From positions 248,001 through 312,000 of the forward strand of contig NZ_FZOQ01000003.1 of assembly GCF_900188175.1 (NCBI RefSeq): a stretch of 64,000 nt of DNA. The letters run 5' to 3'. Below are positions 27,502-36,263 of this stretch, piece after piece; position 1 is the stretch's first letter, and every line of letters starts with the position of its first letter. The position numbers and the translations under genes are program-made. The notes under the pieces were generated by a model, which had not been told where the DNA came from, made no database searches, and saw only the letters and a list, made by a program, of their open reading frames with translations. This DNA comes from Pontibacter ummariensis. GTDB lineage: Bacteria > Bacteroidota > Bacteroidia > Cytophagales > Hymenobacteraceae.

Positions 27502-29817
27502 TTAGATCTCCGCGTCTAAGTCTATCTCAGTAGGCAGATTCAGGAACTCATCCTGTTGGGTAGAGTCCGGTTGAATTCCATGGTTGTACTTAGCACAATC
27601 TAATTCTACAGATAAAGGCGCCAAAGGTTTAGGGAAAGGCTCTTTTGAAACATCCAGCGATTTATCGTTGTACACCTTTTGCATAAAAGCACCATAAATA
27701 GGCATGGCTAGCTTCCCTCCCTGTCCTTCCGCAAGAGTACGGAAGTGGATAGAGCGATCTTCGCCTCCAACCCAGGTGCCGGTAACCAGGTTAGGGGTAA
27801 GCCCCATAAACCAGGCATCCGATTGGTTCTGGGTGGTACCGGTTTTAGCGCCTATCTCATTCTTCAGGCCATTTCGATAGCGAAGCCCGTAATAAGCAGT
27901 TCCCCCTGGCTCAGCAGTAGCTTTGAGCATGTGCACCATGAGGTAAGCTGTTTCTTCACTAAGGGCCTCTACTGTCTTGGGGGCAAACTCTGCAATAACG
28001 TTACCATGCTTGTCCTCGATGCGGGTAATAAAATTAGGCTCTATCCAGGTGCCCCCGTTAACGAAAGTACCATAAGCGCCAACCATGTCATAAAGGGTCA
28101 CATCGCTGGTGCCAAGGGCCAGGGAAGGCGTAGCATCTAAGGGTGTGGTGATACCCATACGCTTGGCTGTTTGTGCGAGGTTATCTGCCCCAAGCTTATT
28201 CACCAGGAAAGCAGAGATCGAGTTCACGGACTCAGCAAGGGCTTTGCGCAAGGTATACTTCTCGCCACTGTACTTATTGTCAGCATTACTTGGGCACCAC
28301 ATATTGCCATCAGGTAAAGGAATACAGGTTTTCGTGTCAATTACCTCATAGCAGGGGTAGTAGCCATTTTCGATAGCAGTGGTATACAGGAATGGTTTAA
28401 AAGTAGAGCCTGGCTGACGAGCGCCCTGCTTTACGTGGTCGTACTTAAAGTGCTTGTAGTTGATACCACCCACCCAAGCCTTAATATGGCCTGTTTGGGG
28501 CTCCATGGCCATAAAGCCTGTCTGCAGGAAGTGCTTGTAATACTTCAGCGAGTCTATCGGGCTCATCTCTACCTCTTTCTCCCCGTCCCAGGTAAAGATG
28601 GTCATCGGGACTTTCTTGTTGAGATAGTAGTTAATAGAGTCCTCGTTGCCGTCGAAGCGCTCGTTTAGGTTTCTGTAACGCTCGGTGCGCTTTATGGCAG
28701 CCATTGGGAAGTCCTTGATCTCTGCTCCACTGTTGTCTACCCAAGGGTTGCGCCCTTTCCAGTGCTCAAAGAAAGCCTTCTGCCGGTCTTTCATGTGCTC
28801 TTTTACGGCTTCCTCGGCGTACTGCTGCATCCGGGAGTCGATCGTGGTGTAGATTTTCAGTCCATCGGCGTAAAGGTCGTAGCCGTTCTCGCGGCACCAC
28901 TGGCGCAGGAACTTACTCGCTTCGGTGCGGAAGTACGGAGCAAGGCCGATGTTTTGGTTCTCTACCCGGTAATCAAGAGCGATCTCTGTGTTTTTCAGCT
29001 TCTCGTATTCCTCTTCCGGCAGGTAACCGTACTTCACCATCTGCGACAAAACCACGTTGCGGCGACGCCTTGAGTTCTCAGGGTTAAACTTTGGGCTATA
29101 GTAGGTAGGGTTCTTAAAAAGCCCTACCAGTACAGCGGATTCCTGTACCTCCAGGTCCTTAGGCTTTTTATTGAAGAAAGTCTTTGCTGCGGACTCAATA
29201 CCGAAAGCGTTGCTGCCATACTCAAAGATATTCAGGTACATCACCAGTATCTCCCGCTTTGTATAAGACTGCTCTAGCTTTACGGCCATCAGCCACTCTT
29301 TTGTCTTTTGGATAAGGATACGCAAGCCGGGGACGTCGTTCAAGACGCCACCGTTCAACTCTTCTCCCCGTGTACGGAAAAGGTTTTTTGCCACTTGCTG
29401 TGTTAAGGTACTTCCTCCTCCCCTTGATTGGCCTACAGCAAGTGCAACTGCCACGCGAGCCATTGCCTCAGGGTCTATGCCGGAGTGTTCTTCAAAACGG
29501 ATATCCTCTGTTGCAATAAGGGCATTCACCAGGTTATCCGGCAGGTCACTGTACTCTACAGGGGTTCGGTTCTCCCGGAAGTACTTGCCCAGGAGCTCAT
29601 TGTCGGCAGAGTAAAGTTCAGAGGCCAGTTCACTTTTAGGGTTTTCAAGGGTACGCAGGTTCGGCAGCTCCCCAAACAGGTTCAGGAAGTTGATGCTAAC
29701 AGCGTACAGGTAAAGTATAAAGGCCGCGAAGCCGCCGACAAACAGCAGCCATAAAGCCGAAATAACTTTAGGGTAAAGGTTATTTTTCGGTTTAGTGGTT
29801 TTTTGACGCGTGGTCAT
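27502..29817 (-). CDS. Class A penicillin-binding protein (PBP1A-type)
   Basis: This 771-residue bifunctional peptidoglycan synthase has one N-terminal transmembrane helix (about 18-45), a GT51 glycosyltransferase domain (EDIRFEEHSGID at about 107-118, GGSTLTQQVAKNLF at about 134-147) and a transpeptidase domain with the catalytic PGSTFKP (SxxK), ESVN (SxN) and KTGTTQNQSDAWF (KTG) motifs in order. It sits 4 bases after sprE and 15 before uvrC, so it is clearly in one transcript with them. The C-terminus is short and acidic. Confidence 0.95.
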   Translation of the reverse strand: MTTRQKTTKPKNNLYPKVISALWLLFVGGFAAFILYLYAVSINFLNLFGELPNLRTLENPKSELASELYSADNELLGKYFRENRTPVEYSDLPDNLVNALIATEDIRFEEHSGIDPEAMARVAVALAVGQSRGGGSTLTQQVAKNLFRTRGEELNGGVLNDVPGLRILIQKTKEWLMAVKLEQSYTKREILVMYLNIFEYGSNAFGIESAAKTFFNKKPKDLEVQESAVLVGLFKNPTYYSPKFNPENSRRRRNVVLSQMVKYGYLPEEEYEKLKNTEIALDYRVENQNIGLAPYFRTEASKFLRQWCRENGYDLYADGLKIYTTIDSRMQQYAEEAVKEHMKDRQKAFFEHWKGRNPWVDNSGAEIKDFPMAAIKRTERYRNLNERFDGNEDSINYYLNKKVPMTIFTWDGEKEVEMSPIDSLKYYKHFLQTGFMAMEPQTGHIKAWVGGINYKHFKYDHVKQGARQPGSTFKPFLYTTAIENGYYPCYEVIDTKTCIPLPDGNMWCPSNADNKYSGEKYTLRKALAESVNSISAFLVNKLGADNLAQTAKRMGITTPLDATPSLALGTSDVTLYDMVGAYGTFVNGGTWIEPNFITRIEDKHGNVIAEFAPKTVEALSEETAYLMVHMLKATAEPGGTAYYGLRYRNGLKNEIGAKTGTTQNQSDAWFMGLTPNLVTGTWVGGEDRSIHFRTLAEGQGGKLAMPIYGAFMQKVYNDKSLDVSKEPFPKPLAPLSVELDCAKYNHGIQPDSTQQDEFLNLPTEIDLDAEI

Positions 29818-29821
29818 GTAC

Positions 29822-32755
29822 TTAGTAATTGTTTTTGAAGAAGGTCAGGTAAGCGTCCAAGTCTTTCTTCTGCAAGAACTTCTGGTAATTTGCCGAAGAG
29901 ATGACAAAGGTAGTGAAATCTACTCCTCTTATCCTACCCACAGGGGCCTGTGGCGCTTTTTGTTTGATGTTATAAGACAGTGCCAGCTTCGGATCAGTGA
30001 AAGTGCGCATCACCAACATAGACTTACCGGCAGAAAAAGACGCTGAATCAATTGCCAGACCTTGGTTTTTATAATACGTGTTATTGTACTTCTCATACTT
30101 CAGCAGTACATCCTTAAAAGCTGCTTCGCCAGACGGATAAACCAGTACGAAATAATAAGCAGAATCTACAGCTGCCTCATAAGCCAGGGCATCTACATCT
30201 GGCATAATGGGTACAGCAGAGGTAGATGCGGAATCAGGCTGTAAGTTTAACTCCGCCGTTTTTGTCTGCTCTCCTGCGGCTTCTTCTTTTATATCAGGCT
30301 CTATCGCCGTTTGTTTAGGGGCTGCAGCCTCAGCTTGCGCTGCCACCGCTTTCGCCTCCTCCTTAAATGGCTCTTTTACCGTTGGGGTAGCAGGCGGAGT
30401 CTGCGGCAGTACATGGCTGACCGATGCTGTAGCAGTAGCAATTTCTGTGCTAACTTTTTCCTCTGGCGTTGCCTGTGCCGTAATAACGAGTTTAGGTGCA
30501 GGAGCCGGTGGGGCATCCTTTCGGAGTTGGTTCGTTTGCTCCAACTCCTGATAGCTTGCTAAAAGCTGGTCAGCCTGTGGCAGGAGCGAACTGCCCTTGA
30601 ACTTGGCCTTAAACCGCTGCAGGTGCTCTTTCAGCACTTCCGGCTTTTCGGTTCTCGCTATAAGCAGGGCCTCCAGAAAGGCGACCTTGTCCTGGATGTC
30701 ATTTAAAGGGTACTGGCTAACAAGCTGGTCTATCTGCTTTTTGGCTTCAGCGTATTCCTGTGCCCGGTAATGGGCATAGGCCGAATCATACAGAACATGC
30801 GCCTTTTCATTATCTGCTGCATTTTTGGTCATAAAACCCGCATCATCCAACAGGCGGGCAAAGGTGGTGTTCGGGAACTGCTGTTTAATGTTTTGGTAGT
30901 AAGCCTGTTGTTTTGCCGTATCACCCGACTTACCATAGAGCAAGTACAAGCTATAGTAAGTCTCTGCCGCATGCTCTGTTTTAGGGAATCGCTTTAGCAG
31001 CTCTTCGTAAGTGGTGATACCCCGTTCCGTATCCGCTAAATGCTGGGCATAGATATTCCCAAGCCTGAATAGGGCTTCCTCGACCTGTTTTTCAGAGCGG
31101 AGCATAGCAGCAGTTGTCAGCGGGAGGGCTTTGAGGTACTCCTGCAGTTTAACTTGCGCCCGCTCTTCTGGGCTAAGCTGTTTTTCAATAGTGGCTACGG
31201 CAGGAGTTCGTACTACCTCTGCTTCGTTTGTGCTCTCTCCACGGCGGCGGGTACGCCAGAAGTCCTGATTCGGCCTGTCGCCCCAACGGCGCACAAACTC
31301 AGCGTGTGCAGAGGCCATCGCCGTCGGGTTATCAAAGTACCACACCCCATTGGCGCTACTTTCTGTTGGGAAGGCGCTATCGTTTTGGTTGCGGCTGTTA
31401 CTCCTGTTCTGTTGCTTTTCCTGCTCCTGTTTTTCTTGCTGTAGAGCCAAAGCTTGCTGTCGGGCCTCTTCCTCTTGCTGTACCAGTTGCTCCAGGTAAG
31501 TGGTCCGCTCTGTTTCCGGCATACGTGCTATGTGCTGCAGGCTATCCTGTGTTTGGATGGTATTGTACTGCAGGGCAAAGTCTGCCAACACATCACGGCG
31601 CTCGGCCACCGCCTCATACTCCCGCGCACCCTTAGGGTATACCTGCACGGCACTATCATAATAAGCGGCTGAGAGGTCGTATTTGTGCAGCTTATCAAAG
31701 TAGATCTCCCCAGCTGCTACATAACTATAAGCTTTTTGGTTGGCTAACGTGCCCGGTGTTTTCAGTGACTGCTGCAACAGGTTCAGCGCTTTATCATAAT
31801 GCTGCTGCCGGAGCTCGAACTGCGCCATCTCGTAGTAGATCTTGTCGCGGTACTCCTTGTTCTTCTCGTCTTTTAACAGCTTTTCGTAGTACTTCTCAAT
31901 GCGCTCTTTATCCTGTGCGTCTGATAGCTCTGTTACCTGCCCCAGGTAAAGCCTGCTGAAAAAGCCGAGGTCGTAAGGAGGGTTGCTGCCCAGTATCTGG
32001 CTGTAGTGCTCGTAGGCCTCCTGGTTTTGGTTTGTCAGTTGATAGAGCTGGGCCAGGGTAAACCTTGCCCGCGATTGGTCATCTCTATTTTCAAAGTTGG
32101 GAAGCGACAGGGCGAGGTTCTCTATAAGGCTTGTTGTGTCTCCTTCTAAAAAGTGGTACTGGGCCCGGGCCAGGTAAAGCTCGCGCGCATTCTCCCGGTT
32201 CAGGCGTTCCTTGCGCAGGTGCTCAGACACCTGCTGCGCGTTTTCCATTTCGCCTAGCTGTATAAAAGAGCGCATAAGCCACACCAGGGCCTCGTGCCGG
32301 TCTGCCGCCTGTTTGCTGTTGGCGTTTACATACTTAAAGGTGCGTACGGCCTCCTGGTAGTTCAGTTCATAAAAGTTAGCCTTTCCGATAACAATGTAGC
32401 TGTTATCGATCCACTTACTGTTCTTGTGATATTGTATGGGGTGAGACGCTTTCTTTTTGATATCCTCCAACTCAGCAGCCATTGCCTTAGCGGTAAGAGA
32501 GTCGAGAGGCGGGTAAATCGGCAGTACCTGGTTGTAGTCATACTGCGTTTTCTCCTTTAGCCCTTCTTCTACCAGGCGCATCTTCTCCTTGGCCAGAAAA
32601 TAGCCGTTGTAGCGTGCCGTGGTATTGTGGTAAGCTTTGCTAAGCGGGTTGTTGCGCTCTGCAGAGCAGCCAGCCAGCAGTAGTCCTGTCAGGAGAAAGA
32701 GTACGTGCAGTGGTTTCTTGTTCAAGGCAATAAGGCGTGCAGGATGTTTGAGCAC
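29822..32755 (-). CDS. sprE: T9SS-associated TPR lipoprotein SprE/PorW
   Basis: This 977-residue lipoprotein (lipobox LLAGC, Cys about 29) starts its mature part with NPLSKAYHNTTARYNGYF, a hallmark of the SprE/PorW family needed for type IX secretion and gliding. TPR-like helical repeats fill about 110-390 and 530-730. Between them lies a low-complexity Gln/Glu/Asn stretch (about 425-465), and a Pro/Ala/Glu-rich linker (about 740-850) precedes a conserved C-terminal domain. It is longer than typical PorW because of these linkers. It heads the leftward run with PBP1A and uvrC and is divergent from the ATP synthase cluster. Confidence 0.88.
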   Translation of the reverse strand: MLKHPARLIALNKKPLHVLFLLTGLLLAGCSAERNNPLSKAYHNTTARYNGYFLAKEKMRLVEEGLKEKTQYDYNQVLPIYPPLDSLTAKAMAAELEDIKKKASHPIQYHKNSKWIDNSYIVIGKANFYELNYQEAVRTFKYVNANSKQAADRHEALVWLMRSFIQLGEMENAQQVSEHLRKERLNRENARELYLARAQYHFLEGDTTSLIENLALSLPNFENRDDQSRARFTLAQLYQLTNQNQEAYEHYSQILGSNPPYDLGFFSRLYLGQVTELSDAQDKERIEKYYEKLLKDEKNKEYRDKIYYEMAQFELRQQHYDKALNLLQQSLKTPGTLANQKAYSYVAAGEIYFDKLHKYDLSAAYYDSAVQVYPKGAREYEAVAERRDVLADFALQYNTIQTQDSLQHIARMPETERTTYLEQLVQQEEEARQQALALQQEKQEQEKQQNRSNSRNQNDSAFPTESSANGVWYFDNPTAMASAHAEFVRRWGDRPNQDFWRTRRRGESTNEAEVVRTPAVATIEKQLSPEERAQVKLQEYLKALPLTTAAMLRSEKQVEEALFRLGNIYAQHLADTERGITTYEELLKRFPKTEHAAETYYSLYLLYGKSGDTAKQQAYYQNIKQQFPNTTFARLLDDAGFMTKNAADNEKAHVLYDSAYAHYRAQEYAEAKKQIDQLVSQYPLNDIQDKVAFLEALLIARTEKPEVLKEHLQRFKAKFKGSSLLPQADQLLASYQELEQTNQLRKDAPPAPAPKLVITAQATPEEKVSTEIATATASVSHVLPQTPPATPTVKEPFKEEAKAVAAQAEAAAPKQTAIEPDIKEEAAGEQTKTAELNLQPDSASTSAVPIMPDVDALAYEAAVDSAYYFVLVYPSGEAAFKDVLLKYEKYNNTYYKNQGLAIDSASFSAGKSMLVMRTFTDPKLALSYNIKQKAPQAPVGRIRGVDFTTFVISSANYQKFLQKKDLDAYLTFFKNNY

Positions 32756-32974
32756 TATAGTATAAAGTATAAACGACGCGACAAGTGCTTAAAGTATAGG
32801 AACTGCCAACTGTAAAAGAGCCGGCAAGTAGCTGAATCTTAAATTAAGCAAAAGCCTCCTACAAAAATACAATAATCTGCCAATAGTAAAGCAAGTGGCT
32901 GTTCTACAGCCTGCTATTGAACTAACCAAAATTCTAAATGGTTTCAGACAGGGCCACATAAGTAGTGGGCCTGC

Positions 32975-33007
32975 TTTGAGGGGGCATCGTAAAAAGAAGT
33001 ATCTTTG
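32975..33007 (+). promoter_or_regulatory. ATP synthase operon promoter: TTTG-N21-TATCTTTG
   Basis: TTTG at 32975-32978 and TATCTTTG at 33000-33007 form a full -33/-7 pair, 16 bases upstream of the atpZ ATG. The leader is predicted at about 10 nt. The promoter also argues for the ATG at 33024 rather than upstream in-frame codons. Confidence 0.6.
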
Positions 33008-33023
33008 TAAGCCACTGCATAAT

Positions 33024-33263
33024 ATGGAAAACACGCCGGAAGATAAAAAGCCTGAAGAGCGACGGGAGGAGGGTATAAAGCCTTACGTAAAGTACTCGGG
33101 CATGGCCTTTCAGATGATCGGGGTGTTGGTGGTGGTGGCTCTGGCTGGCAGAAAGCTGGACGAGTACGTGGGCAACGAGAAACCCTGGTTCACCATAGCC
33201 CTCCTCCTGATTGGTGTAGTCGCCTCTATGGTGCTGACCATTTTGTCTATAAATAAAAAATAA
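33024..33263 (+). CDS. atpZ: AtpZ/AtpI-like F0F1 ATP synthase accessory protein
   Basis: This 79-residue protein has a charged N-terminus (ENTPEDKKPEERREE) and two transmembrane helices (about 27-44 and 55-74) with the AtpZ/AtpI pattern GMAFQMIGVLVVVALAGRKLDE. Relatives assist c-ring assembly or ion uptake. It heads the ATP synthase cluster and precedes a small membrane gene by 5 bases. Confidence 0.85.
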   Translation: MENTPEDKKPEERREEGIKPYVKYSGMAFQMIGVLVVVALAGRKLDEYVGNEKPWFTIALLLIGVVASMVLTILSINKK

Positions 33264-33268
33264 TCAAC

Positions 33269-33652
33269 GTGAAGTTCTTTCGAAACCTGTTTATCCTCGC
33301 CGCGGCTCTTTGCGTGGTGGCTGCCGTATTGCTACAGTTTAGCGGAAATGCAGTGGTGCACTCCTTTATATGGCACATGCTCGGCTTCTTTGTTTTTGTC
33401 ACTGGGTTTACCCATTATCTCACGGATTTAGGCTATAAAAATGACCCTGATAATTTTCAGGCATATTACTTTGCCTCTATGGGTTTCCGGATGGTGTTAA
33501 GCATTGGGGTAGTGGCCCTGTTCGCTTACTTTTATAAGGAAGGCCGCTTGCAGTTCGTTTTCAACTTCTTCGCGTTATATTTCCTGTTTACTGGGTTTGA
33601 AATTTACAGTTTGTTGGCTAACTTGCGGCCCAATTTGAAAAGGCAGAATTAA
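33269..33652 (+). CDS. Small membrane protein in the ATP synthase operon
   Basis: This 127-residue protein starts with GTG 5 bases after atpZ. Four transmembrane helices are predicted (about 5-24, 29-49, 70-90 and 98-117), with a short YLTDLGYKNDPDNF loop. Its position between atpZ and atpB is where Bacteroidota often carry an uncharacterised AtpI/AtpR-like membrane gene. An accessory role in F0 assembly is an inference from position. Confidence 0.7.
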   Translation: MKFFRNLFILAAALCVVAAVLLQFSGNAVVHSFIWHMLGFFVFVTGFTHYLTDLGYKNDPDNFQAYYFASMGFRMVLSIGVVALFAYFYKEGRLQFVFNFFALYFLFTGFEIYSLLANLRPNLKRQN

Positions 33653-33695
33653 AAGTTGGTTTTGCTGATTAAATTTTGCTCCTAAATAATTCTGA

Positions 33696-34715
33696 ATGAA
33701 GCGGTTATTAGTTCTGTTGTTTTCTTTCCTGACACTTACGTCAGCTTTTGCTGAGGAGGCCGCAGAAGGCGGTAAGTTTGAGCCAGGTCCGATGATTCTA
33801 CACCACATTGCAGATGATTACCTGTGGGAGTTTGCACATGGCGTAGAGCTATACCTGCCGGTGATCCTTTGGGACAATGGCGAGTTAGTGACATTCTCTT
33901 CAAGCAACTTTTATAATGAGGATCATGAGCGGGTGCCTTATAAGGGTTATGCCATGTTGCACGGGCATATCTTTAAAGTAGGTGCGGATGGCGAGGTGTT
34001 GGAGGATTACCCGGGCCTATACAATCTCTCCATTACCAAGAACATTGCTTCGATGTTTATAAGTGTGGCGCTGCTGCTTGTTATCTTCTTTGTTATAGCT
34101 GCACGCTACAAGAAAAACCCCGGTAAGGCTCCTAGCGGAATACAGTCTTTCTTTGAACCCATCATTATTTTTATCCGCGACGATATTGCCAAGGCGAATA
34201 TAGGTCCTAAGTATGAGCGTTATATGCCGTTTCTGCTTACTGTGTTCTTCTTTATCTGGTTCAATAACCTGCTTGGCCTGATGCCAGGTGGTGCTAACCT
34301 GACAGGCAACATCTCAGTAACAGCAGTCTTGGCTGTGATCGTGTTGGTCGTGACTGTGTTTAGTGGTAACAAGACCTACTGGGGTCACATTTTTGCTACG
34401 CCAGGCGTGCCAAGGTGGTTAGCTCCTATTATGATTCCGGTGGAATTACTGGGTATCATTACGAAGCCCTTCGCCCTGATGGTTCGTCTTTTTGCAAACA
34501 TCACAGCAGGTCACATCATCATCCTGTCACTGTTTAGCTTGATCTTTATCTTTGAAAGCCTGGCGGTTGCGCCGCTTAGCGTTGCCTTTGCCATCTTTAT
34601 GAACTTCCTGGAGTTGTTCGTAGCATTGTTACAGGCTTACATCTTCACCCTGCTCTCTGCCATGTACTTTGGTGGTGCCGTTGAAGAGCACGACCACGCA
34701 GAGGGGCATCATTAA
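33696..34715 (+). CDS. atpB: ATP synthase F0 subunit a, with N-terminal periplasmic extension
   Basis: This 339-residue subunit forms the proton half-channels next to the c-ring. The catalytic Arg lies in KPFALMVRLFANITAGH (Arg about 262), and FNNLLGLMPG is also conserved. Unlike E. coli subunit a it begins with a clear signal peptide (MKRLLVLLFSFLTLTSAFA) and about 90 extra residues before the first core helix (near 118-138), a form seen in Bacteroidota. The C-terminus is His-rich (EEHDHAEGHH). atpE follows after 33 bases. Confidence 0.95.
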   Translation: MKRLLVLLFSFLTLTSAFAEEAAEGGKFEPGPMILHHIADDYLWEFAHGVELYLPVILWDNGELVTFSSSNFYNEDHERVPYKGYAMLHGHIFKVGADGEVLEDYPGLYNLSITKNIASMFISVALLLVIFFVIAARYKKNPGKAPSGIQSFFEPIIIFIRDDIAKANIGPKYERYMPFLLTVFFFIWFNNLLGLMPGGANLTGNISVTAVLAVIVLVVTVFSGNKTYWGHIFATPGVPRWLAPIMIPVELLGIITKPFALMVRLFANITAGHIIILSLFSLIFIFESLAVAPLSVAFAIFMNFLELFVALLQAYIFTLLSAMYFGGAVEEHDHAEGHH

Positions 34716-34730
34716 GAATTTTATTTTTAA

Positions 34731-35006
<276 letters not shown>

Positions 35007-35032
35007 TTATCAAAGGCTAACAAGCTTTTGCT

Positions 35033-35070
35033 GATCTCTCGTCTGGGCGCATGGCCCAGACGTTGAGATC
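35033..35070 (+). terminator. Strong intercistronic hairpin after atpE
   Basis: A 9-bp GC-rich stem (35040-35048 with 35054-35062) is extended by a second 6-bp stem (35033-35038 with 35065-35070) across a small internal loop, followed by TTTAAAA. It could be a leaky terminator or a 3' stabiliser of atpE mRNA. Confidence 0.6.
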
Positions 35071-35152
35071 TTTAAAACATAGTAACGTTATAGTTAAGGG
35101 CTGCTGTTAAAGTGGCCTCTTTCAAAGAATCTAATTTCAATATTCATACAAG

Positions 35153-35647
35153 ATGGATTTAGTAACCCCTAGTATAGGTTTGATCTTCTGGCAGGCAGTT
35201 ACATTCCTGATCGTACTGTTCCTGTTAGCTAAGTTTGCTTGGAAGCCGATCATGAAAGCGCTTAATGACCGGGAAGCTTCTATTGAGAATGCATTGAGTG
35301 CTGCTGAGAAGGCAAAGCTGGAGATGCAGGCGTTGAAAGCTGACAACGAGAAGCTGTTGGCGGAAGCCCGCTTGGAGCGTGACAGAATTCTAAAAGAGGC
35401 AACAGAGGCTGGCAACAACATTGTTGAAACTGCCAGACAAAAGGCTGAGGAAGAAGGGTCTCGTATGATCACTAACGCGCGCGAAGTGATAGAGAATGAA
35501 AAGCGTGCTGCCATCACCGAGGTGAAGAACATGGCGGCAGTCCTTTCTCTTGACATTGCGGAGCGAATCCTGAAGCGCGAACTGAGCGACCCGAAGACAC
35601 AGGAGGCCCTGGCGCAGGATTATGTTCGTGAAGTAACACTTTCTTAA
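35153..35647 (+). CDS. atpF: ATP synthase F0 subunit b
   Basis: This 164-residue stator subunit has one N-terminal membrane helix (about 5-26, SIGLIFWQAVTFLIVLFLLAKFAW) and a long charged helical stalk with Ala/Glu/Lys-rich coiled coil (about 35-140). Length and layout are typical. atpH follows after 56 bases. Confidence 0.94.
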   Translation: MDLVTPSIGLIFWQAVTFLIVLFLLAKFAWKPIMKALNDREASIENALSAAEKAKLEMQALKADNEKLLAEARLERDRILKEATEAGNNIVETARQKAEEEGSRMITNAREVIENEKRAAITEVKNMAAVLSLDIAERILKRELSDPKTQEALAQDYVREVTLS

Positions 35648-35703
35648 TCAGTAGAAAAGACAAGGGTGGCTGCTAACAAGTAGCTGCAACAAAACTAAGC
35701 ACC

Positions 35704-36261
35704 ATGTCAGACATTAGAGTTGCTTCCAGATACGCAAAGTCACTGCTCGAACTGGCAGATGAACAAGGAGTACTAGAGAAAGTGCAGCAGGACATGCAGC
35801 TGTTCTCTAAAACCGTAAAGCAAAGCCGGGATTTTAAGCTGATGCTGCAGAACCCCATTATCAAATCTGATAAAAAGCTGGCGGTAATCAACGCTGTCTT
35901 TTCGGGGAAAATACAGCAAATGACACAGTCTTTCTTCAACATCGTGGCACGAAAGGATCGTGAGACGCTGTTAGAAGACATAGCAGAGCAGTTTGAAAAG
36001 CAGTACAACGAGTTTAAGGGAATTCAGCTGGCCAAGGTGGTCTCTGCCGTTCCGTTGTCTGCCGCGTTACGCGAAGAGTTGGGCAGAAAGCTGGTAGCCC
36101 AAACCGGAAAAACAATTGTTCTGGAAGAAGAAGTGGACTCAACACTTATCGGAGGGTTTTTGCTTCGTGTTGGGGACAAGCAAATAGATAGCTCTGTGAA
36201 GAACAGCCTTCGCAAGCTGAGAAATAAATTTAAAGACAACCCATATATCAATCAACTATAA
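35704..36261 (+). CDS. atpH: ATP synthase F1 subunit delta
   Basis: This 185-residue subunit joins the b stalk to the top of the alpha/beta hexamer. It starts with [17 protein letters not shown], the family's N-terminal helix, and ends with a [32 protein letters not shown] segment, the delta/OSCP signature region, quoted here as two adjoining parts: [15 protein letters not shown] and [13 protein letters not shown]. Only 2 bases separate it from atpA. Confidence 0.94.
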   Translation: MSDIRVASRYAKSLLELADEQGVLEKVQQDMQLFSKTVKQSRDFKLMLQNPIIKSDKKLAVINAVFSGKIQQMTQSFFNIVARKDRETLLEDIAEQFEKQYNEFKGIQLAKVVSAVPLSAALREELGRKLVAQTGKTIVLEEEVDSTLIGGFLLRVGDKQIDSSVKNSLRKLRNKFKDNPYINQL

Positions 36262-36263
36262 TC

